Shown here: positions 8,754-17,450 of the stretch, piece by piece
Position numbering within the stretch: position 1 is the first letter of the stretch
Layout of the letters: each line of letters opens with the position of its first letter
NCBI RefSeq assembly: GCF_015686695.1
Contig: NZ_JADPMR010000001.1
Coordinates: 1,426,001 to 1,490,000 of the forward strand
Reading direction: 5' to 3'
DNA from: Vibrio nitrifigilis
Lineage (GTDB): Bacteria; Pseudomonadota; Gammaproteobacteria; Enterobacterales; Vibrionaceae
DNA: 64,000 nt
Notes under the pieces: model-generated
Databases searched by the model: none
Seen by the model: the letters and a program-made list of their open reading frames with translations, nothing else
What the model was told of the DNA's origin: nothing
Made by a program: the position numbers and the translations under genes

Positions 8754-9830
8754 TTATAAATGACTTGTTGCGGTAACTGGAACCTTTTGCTCATTGTCAT
8801 CAACGGATTGCTCTGCGGTTGGGCATAGCCTAACTTGATTTCGACCACTTTTCTTCGCGCGGTAGAGCTCGTGATCTGCCATGCGAAGTAAGTCTTCAAT
8901 GCGATTCCCTTCTTTGTATTCACAAATTCCTACACTCAGCGTTAAATGAATATGGTGATCATCATAAATAAAAGGGTTGGCTGCAATGAGCTTGCGAATT
9001 CTTTCGCCGATCAGATGCGCTTCATCTAACGAGCGATTAAACAGCGTAATACAAAACTCTTCACCGCCAATGCGGTAAAGGTTATCGTCGCCAACGATTT
9101 GCATCATTAATTGACTGGTTTCTATCAATACCTTATCACCAATATCGTGCCCATATTGATCGTTAACTGCCTTAAAAAAGTCGATATCGACAATCAGAAA
9201 ACTCAACTCTTCTTTATCTCGATGGGTTTGAAAATATTCAAATGCGGTGGTTAACGCTAATCGATTGTGAGCACTGGTCAACGCATCTCTTGATGCAAGG
9301 TTGGACAAAGTGCTTTCTACTTCATGACGATGAAACTCGTAGGTGTGTGAAATGAGCCAGATCACTAGATAACTGGAGACTAAGTTGACCATTAAGTTAA
9401 TGGTATTGAACGCAGCTAAATCAACAGTTCGATAGTAAACGATGCTGATCTGAGTAATAAACAGTAGCAGTGAAGAGATAAAACCGCGCTTAAGACCCAC
9501 TAAAGAATACATCAACAGGGGGCATACCAAGGTCCAAATAAAGCCATGATTTTCGGGAGGGAGAAACAAGTTACTGACAATAAACAAAAGCAGTAAGAGA
9601 TAAGTAAAACAATGAACGTCCATCTGTGTATGATGGCGTTTTTTTGCACGATGATGAATGTAAAAGGCGTACAGGGAGAATAGGATCTCCAAACTTGCCA
9701 TCAGGTAGGCGTGCACATAAAAAATGCAAAACACAGCCAGAAAAACGGAAATAACCGAGAGTGAAACACTTATTCCTGAGAGGACAGAGGACCTTATATT
9801 ATGGGAACTATCAAAAAGTTTCGCATCCAT
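8754..9830 (-). CDS. Membrane GGDEF diguanylate cyclase
   Basis: A 358-residue protein with five or six N-terminal membrane helices (about residues 10-175) and a GGDEF domain (about 180-345). The active-site motif is GGEEF at about residue 255, in RIGGEEFCITLF, which is compatible with diguanylate cyclase activity making c-di-GMP. The metal/nucleotide loop FLIVDIDFFKAVNDQYGHD is intact. No inhibitory RxxD I-site is obvious five residues before GGEEF, so product feedback may be absent. I use the ATG at 9828-9830; an in-frame TTG four codons upstream has no better ribosome site. The gene stands alone. The signal sensed by the membrane part is unknown. Confidence 0.9.
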   Translation of the reverse strand: MDAKLFDSSHNIRSSVLSGISVSLSVISVFLAVFCIFYVHAYLMASLEILFSLYAFYIHHRAKKRHHTQMDVHCFTYLLLLLFIVSNLFLPPENHGFIWTLVCPLLMYSLVGLKRGFISSLLLFITQISIVYYRTVDLAAFNTINLMVNLVSSYLVIWLISHTYEFHRHEVESTLSNLASRDALTSAHNRLALTTAFEYFQTHRDKEELSFLIVDIDFFKAVNDQYGHDIGDKVLIETSQLMMQIVGDDNLYRIGGEEFCITLFNRSLDEAHLIGERIRKLIAANPFIYDDHHIHLTLSVGICEYKEGNRIEDLLRMADHELYRAKKSGRNQVRLCPTAEQSVDDNEQKVPVTATSHL

Positions 9831-10124
9831 GCAGCTAGCCAAGTTAATTGATATTATGGTTATTGTTTGTACAGTTCTATATTACCTTTTTAGGGGGATG
9901 AGTAAATCTATTTTTGAATCTGATTCACAAAAAGTGATAGAAAGCTCGCTTTCGCATTACCATTACACATTGAGTACGCAAAAAATAAAACGTAGTACTA
10001 AAATAATGATTCGCATAAAAAAACAGCAAAATGGTGTCATAAAAGCCAATTGAATCAAAAAGTAAAAAAATAGACTTGCACCCGTGATGAACACTCGTTA
10101 ATATCCTTCTCGTTCCCAAACAGT

Positions 10125-10201
10125 GCGTCCGTAGCTCAGCTGGTTAGAGTATCGCCTTGACATGGCGGGGGTCGGTGGTTCGAGTCCACTCGGACGCACC
10201 A
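10125..10201 (+). tRNA. tRNA-Val (anticodon GAC), copy 1
   Basis: A 77-nt cloverleaf including an encoded CCA end. The acceptor GCGTCCG pairs with CGGACGC, the anticodon loop reads TTGACAT (GAC, valine), and the T-arm is GGTGG-TTCGAGT-CCACT. First of a tandem pair separated by 22 bp. Confidence 0.97.
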
Positions 10202-10223
10202 TTGGTTTGGAACACTACACAGT

Positions 10224-10300
10224 GCGTCCATAGCTCAGTTGGTTAGAGTATCGCCTTGACATGGCGGGGGTCGGTGGTTCGAGTCCACTTGGACGCACCA
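10224..10300 (+). tRNA. tRNA-Val (anticodon GAC), copy 2
   Basis: A 77-nt near-duplicate of the preceding tRNA with CCA encoded. The last acceptor pair differs by a compensatory change (G-C in copy 1, A-T here) and the D-loop has one T/C difference. A strong terminator follows. Confidence 0.97.
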
Positions 10301-10311
10301 AAATTCTAAAA

Positions 10312-10338
10312 CAAAGCCCGCTTATTGCGGGCTTTGTT
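10312..10338 (+). terminator. Terminator after the tRNA-Val pair
   Basis: CAAAGCCCGC, loop TTAT, TGCGGGCTTTG, then TTGTTTC. A GC-rich stem directly after the second tRNA. Confidence 0.9.
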
Positions 10339-10399
10339 GTTTCTGGCGAATCGGTTTACCTAAAATGCCAAAAGAGGTGGGTCAGCAATGTATCTTTAT

Positions 10400-10415
10400 C
10401 CCAACTCTAGTTGGG
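10400..10415. repeat. 16-bp palindrome
   Basis: CCCAACTCTAGTTGGG, 7-bp arms around CT, between the tRNA terminator and the end of the DeoR-family gene. It has no T-run on either side, so it is not a standard terminator. Confidence 0.4.
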
Positions 10416-10460
10416 TAAAATTAGAGCATAAGTAGAATTGGAATAGCCTAGTCTATGCTG

Positions 10461-11255
10461 CTATTTATTTTCGTTTAATAATATCAACTCAACGCCATAC
10501 TGTTCTAACTTCTCTAGGATATTCTTTGGCGGCTTATCCGCAGTGATTAAGCAGTCGATATCTTGCCAACGGCATGATTGGTAAGGCAGTTGGGTATTAA
10601 ACTTATTCGACGTTGCAACGAGGATCACTTTTGCCGATTGCTCAGCCATCGCTCGCTTTAAAGTTGCATCATTTTCATTATCAGCCGTAATACCCGCGTC
10701 AGAAAGAGCACTGACTCCAATGAACGCAAGGTTTGCCCGATACTTACCAATTTGTTCAACCGTCGTATTACCTAATATTGTGTGAGAAAATTCATCGAAT
10801 TCTCCGCCTAACACACATTTGCGAATCTGTTTTTTACCCATCAAGGCATTCACGCTTTCCAGCGAGTTAGTGATGATGGTTGACTCTGTTTCAAGCTGTT
10901 GAGCCAATAACATATTGGTCGTTCCTGCATCCAAAAAAACCGTATCACTGGGTTTAATTAATGAGGCCGCTAGTACCGCTAACTTTTGTTTTGTCGGGTT
11001 GGGTTCATTTCTTTGCGAGAATGATCGGTGAATTTGCGATTCGTTAAGTATCGCTCCGCCACGAATGCGCAGGATTCCTGGTATTGTGCCAAGCTTTACT
11101 AAGTCTCTTCTGGCTGAGTCGTAAGAAATATCAAAGCGTTCACAGATAAACTCTAAAGTCACTTTACCGTGTTCTCTCAGATAAGATTCCAATTCTATTA
11201 GGCGTTCTTCTTGGGTCATGAGATCAATTTTATATGTTCGTTTAACTGGGATCAT
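10461..11255 (-). CDS. DeoR-family transcriptional regulator
   Basis: A 264-residue regulator: an N-terminal winged helix (EERLIELESYLREHGKV with recognition region FDISYDSARRDLVKL, about residues 16-60) and a C-terminal sugar-phosphate-sensor domain (DeoRC; VFLDAGTTN near residue 107, VLGGEFDE near 150 and FIGVSAL near 180). Such proteins repress carbohydrate genes and are released by a sugar phosphate. The frame opens at ATG 11253-11255; an internal ATG at 11219 starts closer to the usual family N terminus, and neither has a good ribosome site. It is divergent from a Gfo/Idh/MocA oxidoreductase, and the shared 131-bp gap is filled with repeats that are probably its operators. Confidence 0.9.
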   Translation of the reverse strand: MIPVKRTYKIDLMTQEERLIELESYLREHGKVTLEFICERFDISYDSARRDLVKLGTIPGILRIRGGAILNESQIHRSFSQRNEPNPTKQKLAVLAASLIKPSDTVFLDAGTTNMLLAQQLETESTIITNSLESVNALMGKKQIRKCVLGGEFDEFSHTILGNTTVEQIGKYRANLAFIGVSALSDAGITADNENDATLKRAMAEQSAKVILVATSNKFNTQLPYQSCRWQDIDCLITADKPPKNILEKLEQYGVELILLNENK

Positions 11256-11261
11256 AATTGT

Positions 11262-11376
11262 TTATAAGTGATTATGCACGTTATTTCAATTTTATAAGTA
11301 TTAATAAGTGATTTTAACTTGATCTTATACGTGATTTTACGGATATTAGCACCTGTTTATACGTTTTTATAAGTAA
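11262..11376. promoter_or_regulatory. Six same-facing ATA(A/C)GT repeats, probable DeoR operators
   Basis: The gap between the divergent genes carries ATAAGT or ATACGT at 11264, 11294, 11304, 11327, 11359 and 11369, several in the longer form TTATAAGTGATT. All read the same way, with spacings of 30, 10, 23, 32 and 10 bp, close to whole helical turns. Direct-repeat arrays like this are expected for an oligomeric DeoR-type repressor. Direct observation; the binding protein is inferred. Confidence 0.65.
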
Positions 11377-11386
11377 AGGTAAGTGT

Positions 11387-12364
11387 ATGCGGTTAGGCAT
11401 CATAGGGGCGGGAAACATCGTTAAGATGTGTTTGGATGCGTTAGAGCACATCGAAGACATTGATTGCTGTGCATTATTTGTGCGAGAGACCAGTCTTGAG
11501 AAAGGACAAGCACTGTGTGCACAGTATGGCATCTCAAAACTCTATAGTGATTATCAGGAAATGCTCAACGATGAGGATATTGAGTTTGTTTACATTGGTA
11601 TTCCCAATAACATGCATTTTGAATATGCACTTGCAGCACTAGAGGCCAATAAGCATGTTATTTGTGAAAAGCCGTTTACTAACACAGTAGAAGAGTTAGT
11701 GACACTCAATGAACTTGCCAAACAAAGGTCATTGTTTCTATTTGAAGCGGTCACTAACATTCATTCCCCTAATGTGGCTTTATTCAAAGACTATTTACCC
11801 AAGATAGGGCAGGTTAAATTGGTGCAAGGGAATTATTCTCAGCTATCAAGCCGTTACGCCAATTATCTTCAGGAAATTGTTCACCCAGCTTTTGATCCTG
11901 CTTGCTCTGGTGGTGCGCTTTACGATATCAATATCTATAACATTCACCTTGCTTGTTATCTTTTCGGTAAACCAGAAAATGTCCAGTACAGTTTTAACCG
12001 TGGATTTAATGGTGTCGATACATCAGGTGTAATGTTATTAACGTATCCAGACTTCATTGCTGTATGCGCCGGCGCAAAAGATTCGGCAAGTGATGGGCAT
12101 TTTACTGTTCAGGGGGAAGAAGGATATTTAGTGATCCGCGGTACTCCTAATATTGTTCCTTCACTTGAACTCCACATTGGCGGTGAAAAAGTAGTATGCA
12201 ATCTTCATGATGTGGATAACCATATGGTGTATGAGTTTAGAGCGTTCGAGCAGATGTTTGCGGCTCGCCAATATGAGCAATGTTATGGATTACTGCAACA
12301 CTCAGTCGATGTTATGACGATTCTACAGGCGGGTAAGCAGCAATTGGATGTACCGATTGCCTAA
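11387..12364 (+). CDS. Gfo/Idh/MocA-family NAD(P)-dependent oxidoreductase
   Basis: A 325-residue dehydrogenase. The N-terminal Rossmann fold starts RLGIIGAGNIV (residues 2-12), followed by the family EKP motif (CEKPFTN, about residue 95), whose Lys acts in catalysis, and a C-terminal alpha/beta substrate domain with the GGALYDINIYNIHLA segment supplying the Asp/His. Family members oxidise or reduce sugars, inositols or related polyols with NAD(P). ATG 11387 follows AAGGT. Divergent from the DeoR regulator, so probably induced by a sugar. No transporter or kinase is adjacent, so the substrate cannot be named. Confidence 0.88.
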   Translation: MRLGIIGAGNIVKMCLDALEHIEDIDCCALFVRETSLEKGQALCAQYGISKLYSDYQEMLNDEDIEFVYIGIPNNMHFEYALAALEANKHVICEKPFTNTVEELVTLNELAKQRSLFLFEAVTNIHSPNVALFKDYLPKIGQVKLVQGNYSQLSSRYANYLQEIVHPAFDPACSGGALYDINIYNIHLACYLFGKPENVQYSFNRGFNGVDTSGVMLLTYPDFIAVCAGAKDSASDGHFTVQGEEGYLVIRGTPNIVPSLELHIGGEKVVCNLHDVDNHMVYEFRAFEQMFAARQYEQCYGLLQHSVDVMTILQAGKQQLDVPIA

Positions 12365-12426
12365 TTAATAGAATCGGTATCAATAGCCTCGTTTATATGA
12401 GGCTATTCTATGGGCACTGTTTTCAA

Positions 12427-12945
12427 TTATTGCTCTAAACTCAACCGGTTCGCTTTGGCATAATCGTCATCTGCGACCTGTTCTTTCCAAACAACATTTT
12501 TGCCTTGCGCATTAGCTGCGGTCACTACAAAGTGCGTCATAGGGTCTTTTGTTGTGGCTCCGTGCCAATGGTCGATCCCCGGTGGACACCAAACTGCTTC
12601 TCCAGGATGAAATGTCAGCACTGTACCATCTCGAGTCACCGTTATTGCGGTACCCGCTGTTACAATCATATGTTGACCTGCTGGATGGGAATGCCAAGCT
12701 GTGCGCGCTCCTTTGGCAAAGGTAACGTAAGCACCAGAATAGTGAGCGATATCGTTACTCGGAAAGGCCATTTTGACATGCACTTTACCGGAAAAGTATT
12801 GGGTAGACCCATCAAACTCAGCTTGATTCACACCACGGTACACTTGCTGTGAGGCTACAGCATTATTGATTGTAAGCGTTGTGATAATGAGGACAGGCAC
12901 TGTTAATAAACTGGTCGCCCATCGTCCCTTAGTTAAATGTCTCAT
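12427..12945 (-). CDS. Secreted cupin-domain protein
   Basis: A 172-residue protein with an N-terminal signal-like segment (hydrophobic residues 11-32, cleavage probably near AVAS) and one cupin barrel. Cupin motif 1 is GARTAWHSHPAGQHMIV (two His, one Gln, His) and motif 2 is PGEAVWCPPGIDHWHGA, together giving the metal-binding His set. The pattern resembles (R)-mandelonitrile-lyase-like or carboxymuconolactone-linked cupins, which often accompany AraC regulators and aldo-keto reductases. A periplasmic metal-dependent role is likely. Lies just downstream of the AraC gene on the same strand, 277 bp apart. Confidence 0.85.
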   Translation of the reverse strand: MRHLTKGRWATSLLTVPVLIITTLTINNAVASQQVYRGVNQAEFDGSTQYFSGKVHVKMAFPSNDIAHYSGAYVTFAKGARTAWHSHPAGQHMIVTAGTAITVTRDGTVLTFHPGEAVWCPPGIDHWHGATTKDPMTHFVVTAANAQGKNVVWKEQVADDDYAKANRLSLEQ

Positions 12946-13222
12946 CGTTTTCCCTTATTCGTGAAAATAGCAGTGAAGTGCTAAATCAATGTTCACCCAT
13001 ATTCAATGAGGGGAACAAGGTTTAGCTACATTAACTAATCTAAGGTGGGGAAGGTAAACAGCGTTATCCTGATCGTCCGATATCTTTGCCTAATTAATTT
13101 AGGCAAAGATGAGTTATGTAACCAGATATAACAATAGATCAGCGAGGGCTTATCTATTGGGGTTCATTATTGAGGGACATTGATATCTTATGTCGCGTTT
13201 TTATCTATCCATTCCCCCGCTA

Positions 13223-14134
13223 TTACAACGTATCTTCAGCGCGTAATGCTTTGATGTCTTTTGCTGGTGGCGCACCAAATTGACGGCTATATTCACGGCT
13301 AAACTGTGATGGACTTTCATAGCCAACTTTAAATGTGGTGGACATGGCATCCAGATTTTCCGTCAACATTAAACGTCTTGCTTCACTAAGGCGTAATGTC
13401 TTTTGGAACTGGAGTGGCGTCATCGATGTCATCGAGCGAAAGTGGGTGTAAAAAGCTGATTTACTCATTCCACAATTGGATGCTAATTCGCTGACACTGA
13501 GAGGTTGGACAAAATTCTTTTTCAACCAATTGATAGCTTTGGATATTTGATGGCTATGGCTGCCGAATGTCACTATTTGGTTGAGACGACTGCCTTGTTC
13601 TGAGGAAAGCAGTCGATAAAAAATTTCACGTTTAATTATTGGAGCTAGAATAGCGATATTTTCTTCTTCATCTAATAGTGATAAGAGCCTAACGAAAGCA
13701 TCAAGTAGGGAATCTGAAAGTTCACCAATAGCGATGCCTTTTTCGGCCTTTTGATGTTTGGAAAAGCTGAGTTGACTTTCAGTAATCAACGCCGATATTT
13801 CTGGCAGGTCTAACTCCATGATGATGCCTAAGTAAGGCGATTCTTCAGACGCTTCGATAATATTGGCAATGACGGGTAAATCCACAGAAGAGATCAAAAA
13901 ATGGTTAGTATCATAAATAAACGTATCTTCTCCCAAGATCACACGTTTCTTGCCATTAGCGATCAAGCAAATTGACGCTTTATGGGTATAGCTAGTCGGC
14001 GGTGTCGGTGACGTCCAGTGACTTAATCGTAAACCTTTAATACCCGTATCAAACTGATTAGTATTCTCTGTCCACTTTTGAATGAGACTTGCTAAGCGCT
14101 GAGTGGCATTTTTAGTTTGCTGCGAATCGTTCAT
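13223..14134 (-). CDS. AraC-family regulator with AraC_N (cupin-like) sensor domain
   Basis: A 303-residue regulator. The N-terminal AraC_N-type domain includes ICLIANGKKRVILGEDTF and SSVDLPVIANI (about residues 50-90). The C-terminal pair of helix-turn-helix motifs includes LSVSELASNCGMSKSAFYTHFRSM (HTH1) and TTFKVGYESPSQFSREYSRQFGAPP (HTH2). Family members near aldo-keto reductases typically activate them in response to toxic aldehydes or aromatics. It follows the aldo-keto reductase on the same strand, 309 bp further down. Confidence 0.88.
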   Translation of the reverse strand: MNDSQQTKNATQRLASLIQKWTENTNQFDTGIKGLRLSHWTSPTPPTSYTHKASICLIANGKKRVILGEDTFIYDTNHFLISSVDLPVIANIIEASEESPYLGIIMELDLPEISALITESQLSFSKHQKAEKGIAIGELSDSLLDAFVRLLSLLDEEENIAILAPIIKREIFYRLLSSEQGSRLNQIVTFGSHSHQISKAINWLKKNFVQPLSVSELASNCGMSKSAFYTHFRSMTSMTPLQFQKTLRLSEARRLMLTENLDAMSTTFKVGYESPSQFSREYSRQFGAPPAKDIKALRAEDTL

Positions 14135-14270
14135 ATGTACTCCACTTAGAAAACCAGCTTTTATGAAGATAGTATCAAATTCATATTGGCTAAAATATGG
14201 TTGCCTGTCCTTGTTATGTTCGACAAGTTTTTTATTTTTCTATTGTTGTCTTGTTACCCAATGCAAACAT

Positions 14271-14295
14271 AAAAAACAGGCCGTCATGGCCTGGA
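14271..14295 (-). terminator. Minus-strand rho-independent terminator after the aldo-keto reductase
   Basis: On the minus strand: CCAGGCC, loop ATGAC, GGCCTG followed by TTTTTTATG. A classic stem plus T-run about 150 bp past the reductase stop. Confidence 0.75.
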
Positions 14296-14396
14296 TAAAG
14301 TTCAATCCTTTGAACATCAGCAGTGGATACCTGTTATGTGTAGAAAGGCAATATAGTGGCCTTTGGTTGCAATTATTTTCGGGAAGGTAGTTACGG

Positions 14397-14428
14397 GGAC
14401 AGGCACGATAAGAGTTGGTGCCTGTCCT
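14397..14428. repeat. REP-like inverted pair (GGACAGGCAC / GTGCCTGTCC)
   Basis: A perfect 10-bp inverted repeat with a 12-nt spacer, between the aldo-keto reductase and AraC genes. The same 10-mer recurs beside the RAYT transposase (28221, 28264, 30189, 31568-31661) and at 40823. The doublet has REPIN architecture: two REPs in inverse orientation. Confidence 0.65.
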
Positions 14429-14443
14429 TGTTAATTTATTTCT

Positions 14444-15313
14444 CTAATCGTGAATTTTTACGCCTAAACAACCACGAACAAATTGCGGATTAAAGTGTTT
14501 TACGGCTTCTCCCACATAACCCAAATCTAACGTATTAATTTGTTCCATTTCGGCGCTTGATAATTCGAAATCCCAAATATCAAAATTCTGTTTGATGCGT
14601 TCATTGTGCGTAGATTTCGGAATCACTGTTACGCCTCGTTGCATATTCCAGCGTAAGATAACTTGAGCAACACTCTTACCATGTTGTGCAGCAATGCTGA
14701 GCAACATTTTATCTTCAAATGGCTGATGACGTCCGCCCCCCAACGGTGCCCATGCTTCAGGTTGAACGTTATAATATTTCATCGTTTCAACTGCTTCAGG
14801 TTGAGCAAAATATGGGTGTAGTTCCACCTGATTGACCATAGGTGTGACTTTTACGGTTTCACAGAAATTAGCGAGTACATGAGCGTAGAAATTTGAGACA
14901 CCAATAGACTTTAATTTGCCTTCCTCATACGCGTCTTCAAGTGCACGCCATGCACTAAAGTAATCTCCCATTGCTTGGTGAAGTAGATATAAATCAAAGT
15001 AGTCCAAGCCTGCTTTTTGAAGGGATGATTCAATCCCTGCTTTGGCCATATCGTAATTGGCCATATCTTGCACCCACAGTTTTGAGGTGATAAATAACTC
15101 GTCACGGGTGCAAACTCCTTCGGCAATCGCTTCGCGTACGGCATCGCCAACCGCGTCTTCATTTCCATAAACAGCAGCAGTATCGATAAGACGGTATCCA
15201 GCACGAATCGCACTCAGAACCGATTGTTTGCACTCTTCTTTATCGGTGACTTGAAAAACGCCAAATCCAGCCATCGGCATTTTAAGGTTGTTATTTAATG
15301 TTGTATATTCCAT
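14444..15313 (-). CDS. Aldo/keto reductase (2,5-diketogluconate reductase-like)
   Basis: A 289-residue NADPH-dependent reductase with a TIM barrel. The catalytic tetrad is visible: Asp and Tyr in LIDTAAVYGNE, Lys in FITSKLWV, His in YLLHQAMGD. The coenzyme loop VIPKSTHNERIKQN (about residue 230-243) is typical for NADPH. Family members reduce aldehydes and ketones, including diketogluconate and methylglyoxal. Start ATG 15311-15313 is preceded by GTGGAG 9-10 bases upstream; a GTG 15 bp further up is less likely. The MFS transporter gene lies upstream and the AraC and cupin genes downstream, all on one strand. Confidence 0.92.
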   Translation of the reverse strand: MEYTTLNNNLKMPMAGFGVFQVTDKEECKQSVLSAIRAGYRLIDTAAVYGNEDAVGDAVREAIAEGVCTRDELFITSKLWVQDMANYDMAKAGIESSLQKAGLDYFDLYLLHQAMGDYFSAWRALEDAYEEGKLKSIGVSNFYAHVLANFCETVKVTPMVNQVELHPYFAQPEAVETMKYYNVQPEAWAPLGGGRHQPFEDKMLLSIAAQHGKSVAQVILRWNMQRGVTVIPKSTHNERIKQNFDIWDFELSSAEMEQINTLDLGYVGEAVKHFNPQFVRGCLGVKIHD

Positions 15314-15496
15314 CGAGAATATCTCCACTCTGCTGATTATTTAAATGAACTCACTGAGTGAACATCATCATGTTCATGATCTCAACGAGAGAGAAATTAT
15401 GCCACGGTAGCTTATTATTTAGTTTGCCTGATACTCGGCATTGTTTGCCTAAAATTCCATATTTTAAAAATTCAAAAGAGCAAAGGCATTATTATA

Positions 15497-16693
15497 TTAG
15501 GTCATTACTTGCGTCTTTGGTTTTTTGGTACGGTACCATGTGATCAGTACGGTGATTGAACCAAATAAAGCAAGAACCCCATATCCACATGCTACTTGTA
15601 ATAAATGATAGTGTTGCGAGAAGCGTCCCGCGATGTAAGTAGGAACAGCAGCACCTATGTATGAAGTGGTGTAAATTACCGAGAGTACATTTGCCCGTTC
15701 TTCCGCTAATAATCCTTGAATCATGGTCTGGATACTGCCAGATAAGACTAACCCTTGTGTAATACCTGCCAGCACACTGGCAATTAAAAATGGTAGTAAC
15801 GACCCTTGGTGTAGTGAAAACAAAATGGCAATAACGCAAAGCGTAAATAGCAACATGCCATACCGTTGCGCTTTAGAGGCTGACATCTTACTGGCAATAG
15901 AGGCCCCAATTGAGCTGGGTGCCATGATAGCTGCAAACACACATGCAGCGGCAATTGCGCTATTGGAATGCAGTTGCTCTCGCGCCATAGCAGGACCGAA
16001 AGCTTGAAAGAAACCGCCAAGCGCCCAAGTGCAAATAAAGGTACACGCTGCAATAGGAAATGCCTGTCGTGCTGTTTGGGGTAATCTAAAGTTTGGTTTA
16101 AGAGAGGAAATCGCACCTGGCCGTTTGTGCATTGTTTCTTGGGCTCGAATGCTCATTAATAAACACACGACTAGAATGATAAACGCGATAAGAAAAGGTA
16201 ATTGACGTGGGAGGACACCAGCATCAAATATCACTCCCGATCCTAATCCACCGAAGGTGAGCCCAGTCATTGGCCCACAACTGATTACCGCTGGTGCAAC
16301 CCAGCTAGGTACTGATTTAGCATGGTCGGCGACCCATGCTGCTAATGCAGTTGTTGCTAGGCCACAAGATAGCCCTTGTAGTAAACGACCGCCAATAAGT
16401 TGGTAAGTTGAATGTAAGTTAATGAAGAAAATAAGCGATAAAGCAGCGAGTAGCAGTGCGGTGATCGATACAACTTTTCTCCCTAAAAAATTGGACAAAC
16501 GTCCAAGTAATACCAGCGCAATCACTGCCCCTAGAAAATACACCACAGAACTAAGGGATAAACCTAAGTAACTAATGTGGTCTTCGGTTTGATACACACC
16601 ATATAACGGAATAGCAGTGGCTGCCGTAAAGTACGTAGCCATTAACGACAATGCAGCACTGATAAAAGAAAAAGGGGTTGTTTGATTGTTCAA
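15497..16693 (-). CDS. MFS transporter (12 TM)
   Basis: A 398-residue major facilitator. Hydrophobic segments are spaced as two six-helix halves; the loop motif LLGRLSNFLGRKVV after helix 2 matches the MFS signature GxxxDRxGRR in form, and PSWVAPAVISCGPMTG fits a helix 5 motif. I place the start at TTG 16691-16693, with AAGGA 7 bases upstream, so the protein begins just before helix 1; the frame stays open 69 codons further to an ATG at 16900 that has no ribosome site and would add a non-standard N-terminal helix. Substrate unknown; co-located with an aldo-keto reductase, suggesting efflux or uptake of a carbonyl-type or aromatic compound. Confidence 0.8.
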   Translation of the reverse strand: MNNQTTPFSFISAALSLMATYFTAATAIPLYGVYQTEDHISYLGLSLSSVVYFLGAVIALVLLGRLSNFLGRKVVSITALLLAALSLIFFINLHSTYQLIGGRLLQGLSCGLATTALAAWVADHAKSVPSWVAPAVISCGPMTGLTFGGLGSGVIFDAGVLPRQLPFLIAFIILVVCLLMSIRAQETMHKRPGAISSLKPNFRLPQTARQAFPIAACTFICTWALGGFFQAFGPAMAREQLHSNSAIAAACVFAAIMAPSSIGASIASKMSASKAQRYGMLLFTLCVIAILFSLHQGSLLPFLIASVLAGITQGLVLSGSIQTMIQGLLAEERANVLSVIYTTSYIGAAVPTYIAGRFSQHYHLLQVACGYGVLALFGSITVLITWYRTKKPKTQVMT

Positions 16694-16922
16694 AAGGGCA
16701 TCCTTATCGAGCAGTGACGAGAGTGAAGCTGATTGTGCCAATGAGAATGCAATTATAAGAGTCAACCCAAACAGGAGATTGCCCAATATTCCGGAAATAT
16801 TGCTTGTTGCTACATAACTGCTTTTATTGAAAATGTGAGAGGTTAGTGGCGGGCTTAATTTGGCGTTAAATAAGGAGATAGGTAAATAGCCGCAATCCAT
16901 TGCTACATTGCGGCTTTTATCG

Positions 16923-17447
16923 TTACATCAAGATAGCGCCATAGGCTAGGCTAAAAGCAATAACCAATGTTGGGTGTATTTTAAAGCGGTTAAGCGCAAA
17001 TGCTGATGCAACAAATAGAATCACAAAGTGGATCGGAAATTCAGTGAAGGCTTGGGCAAACAGTTTATAGGTAAGGGCGGCCATCAGAACCGTGACAACT
17101 GGCAGTACCCATTGGCTCATGGCTTTCACTTTGGGTGAATTACGAAATTTGTACAGGACACTGAGAGCGACAATCATAATGATCAACGTTGGGGCGACCG
17201 TTGCAATCAGCGCGATGGCAGCGCCCGGAGCACCGGCAATTTGGTAGCCGATGTAACCAGACATCTTCGTCGCTATTGGGCTTGGTAGGGCATTGCCCAA
17301 TGCTAACACTTCAGAAAATTGTCCGGTTGTCATCCAGTGATAATGGCCCACCACTTGATCTTCAATGAGTGGAATTATCGCCGGTCCGCCGCCATAACCC
17401 ACAATATTGGGAATAAAAAAGGCGAGAAAAATATCAAGATAAAGCAT
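16923..17447 (-). CDS. Chromate transporter family half-protein (CHR), second
   Basis: A 174-residue single-domain CHR protein: about five hydrophobic helices and the family signatures FFIPNIVGYGGGPAIIPLI (residues 10-28) and GNALPSPIATKMSGYIGYQ (52-70). Short-chain CHR proteins work as pairs of oppositely oriented halves; the partner is the next gene upstream, separated by 3 bp. The family is known for chromate export, but many members have no proven link to chromate. Confidence 0.9.
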   Translation of the reverse strand: MLYLDIFLAFFIPNIVGYGGGPAIIPLIEDQVVGHYHWMTTGQFSEVLALGNALPSPIATKMSGYIGYQIAGAPGAAIALIATVAPTLIIMIVALSVLYKFRNSPKVKAMSQWVLPVVTVLMAALTYKLFAQAFTEFPIHFVILFVASAFALNRFKIHPTLVIAFSLAYGAILM

Positions 17448-17450
17448 GGG

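Larger units (their letters stand above)
14135..14443. other. Gene-free gap with terminator and REP-type inverted pair
   Basis: No gene is supported here. The left 140 bp is the promoter side of the AraC gene; the gap also holds a minus-strand terminator (14271-14295) and an inverted GGACAGGCAC pair (14397-14428), listed separately. Confidence 0.6.

Noticed and set aside
9724..10053. 109-codon plus frame over the GGDEF gene start
   Set aside because: Mostly antisense to the GGDEF gene; the rest is AT-rich promoter DNA.
14103..14390. 95-codon plus frame across the AraC/reductase gap
   Set aside because: Runs through the terminator stem, no ribosome site or family.
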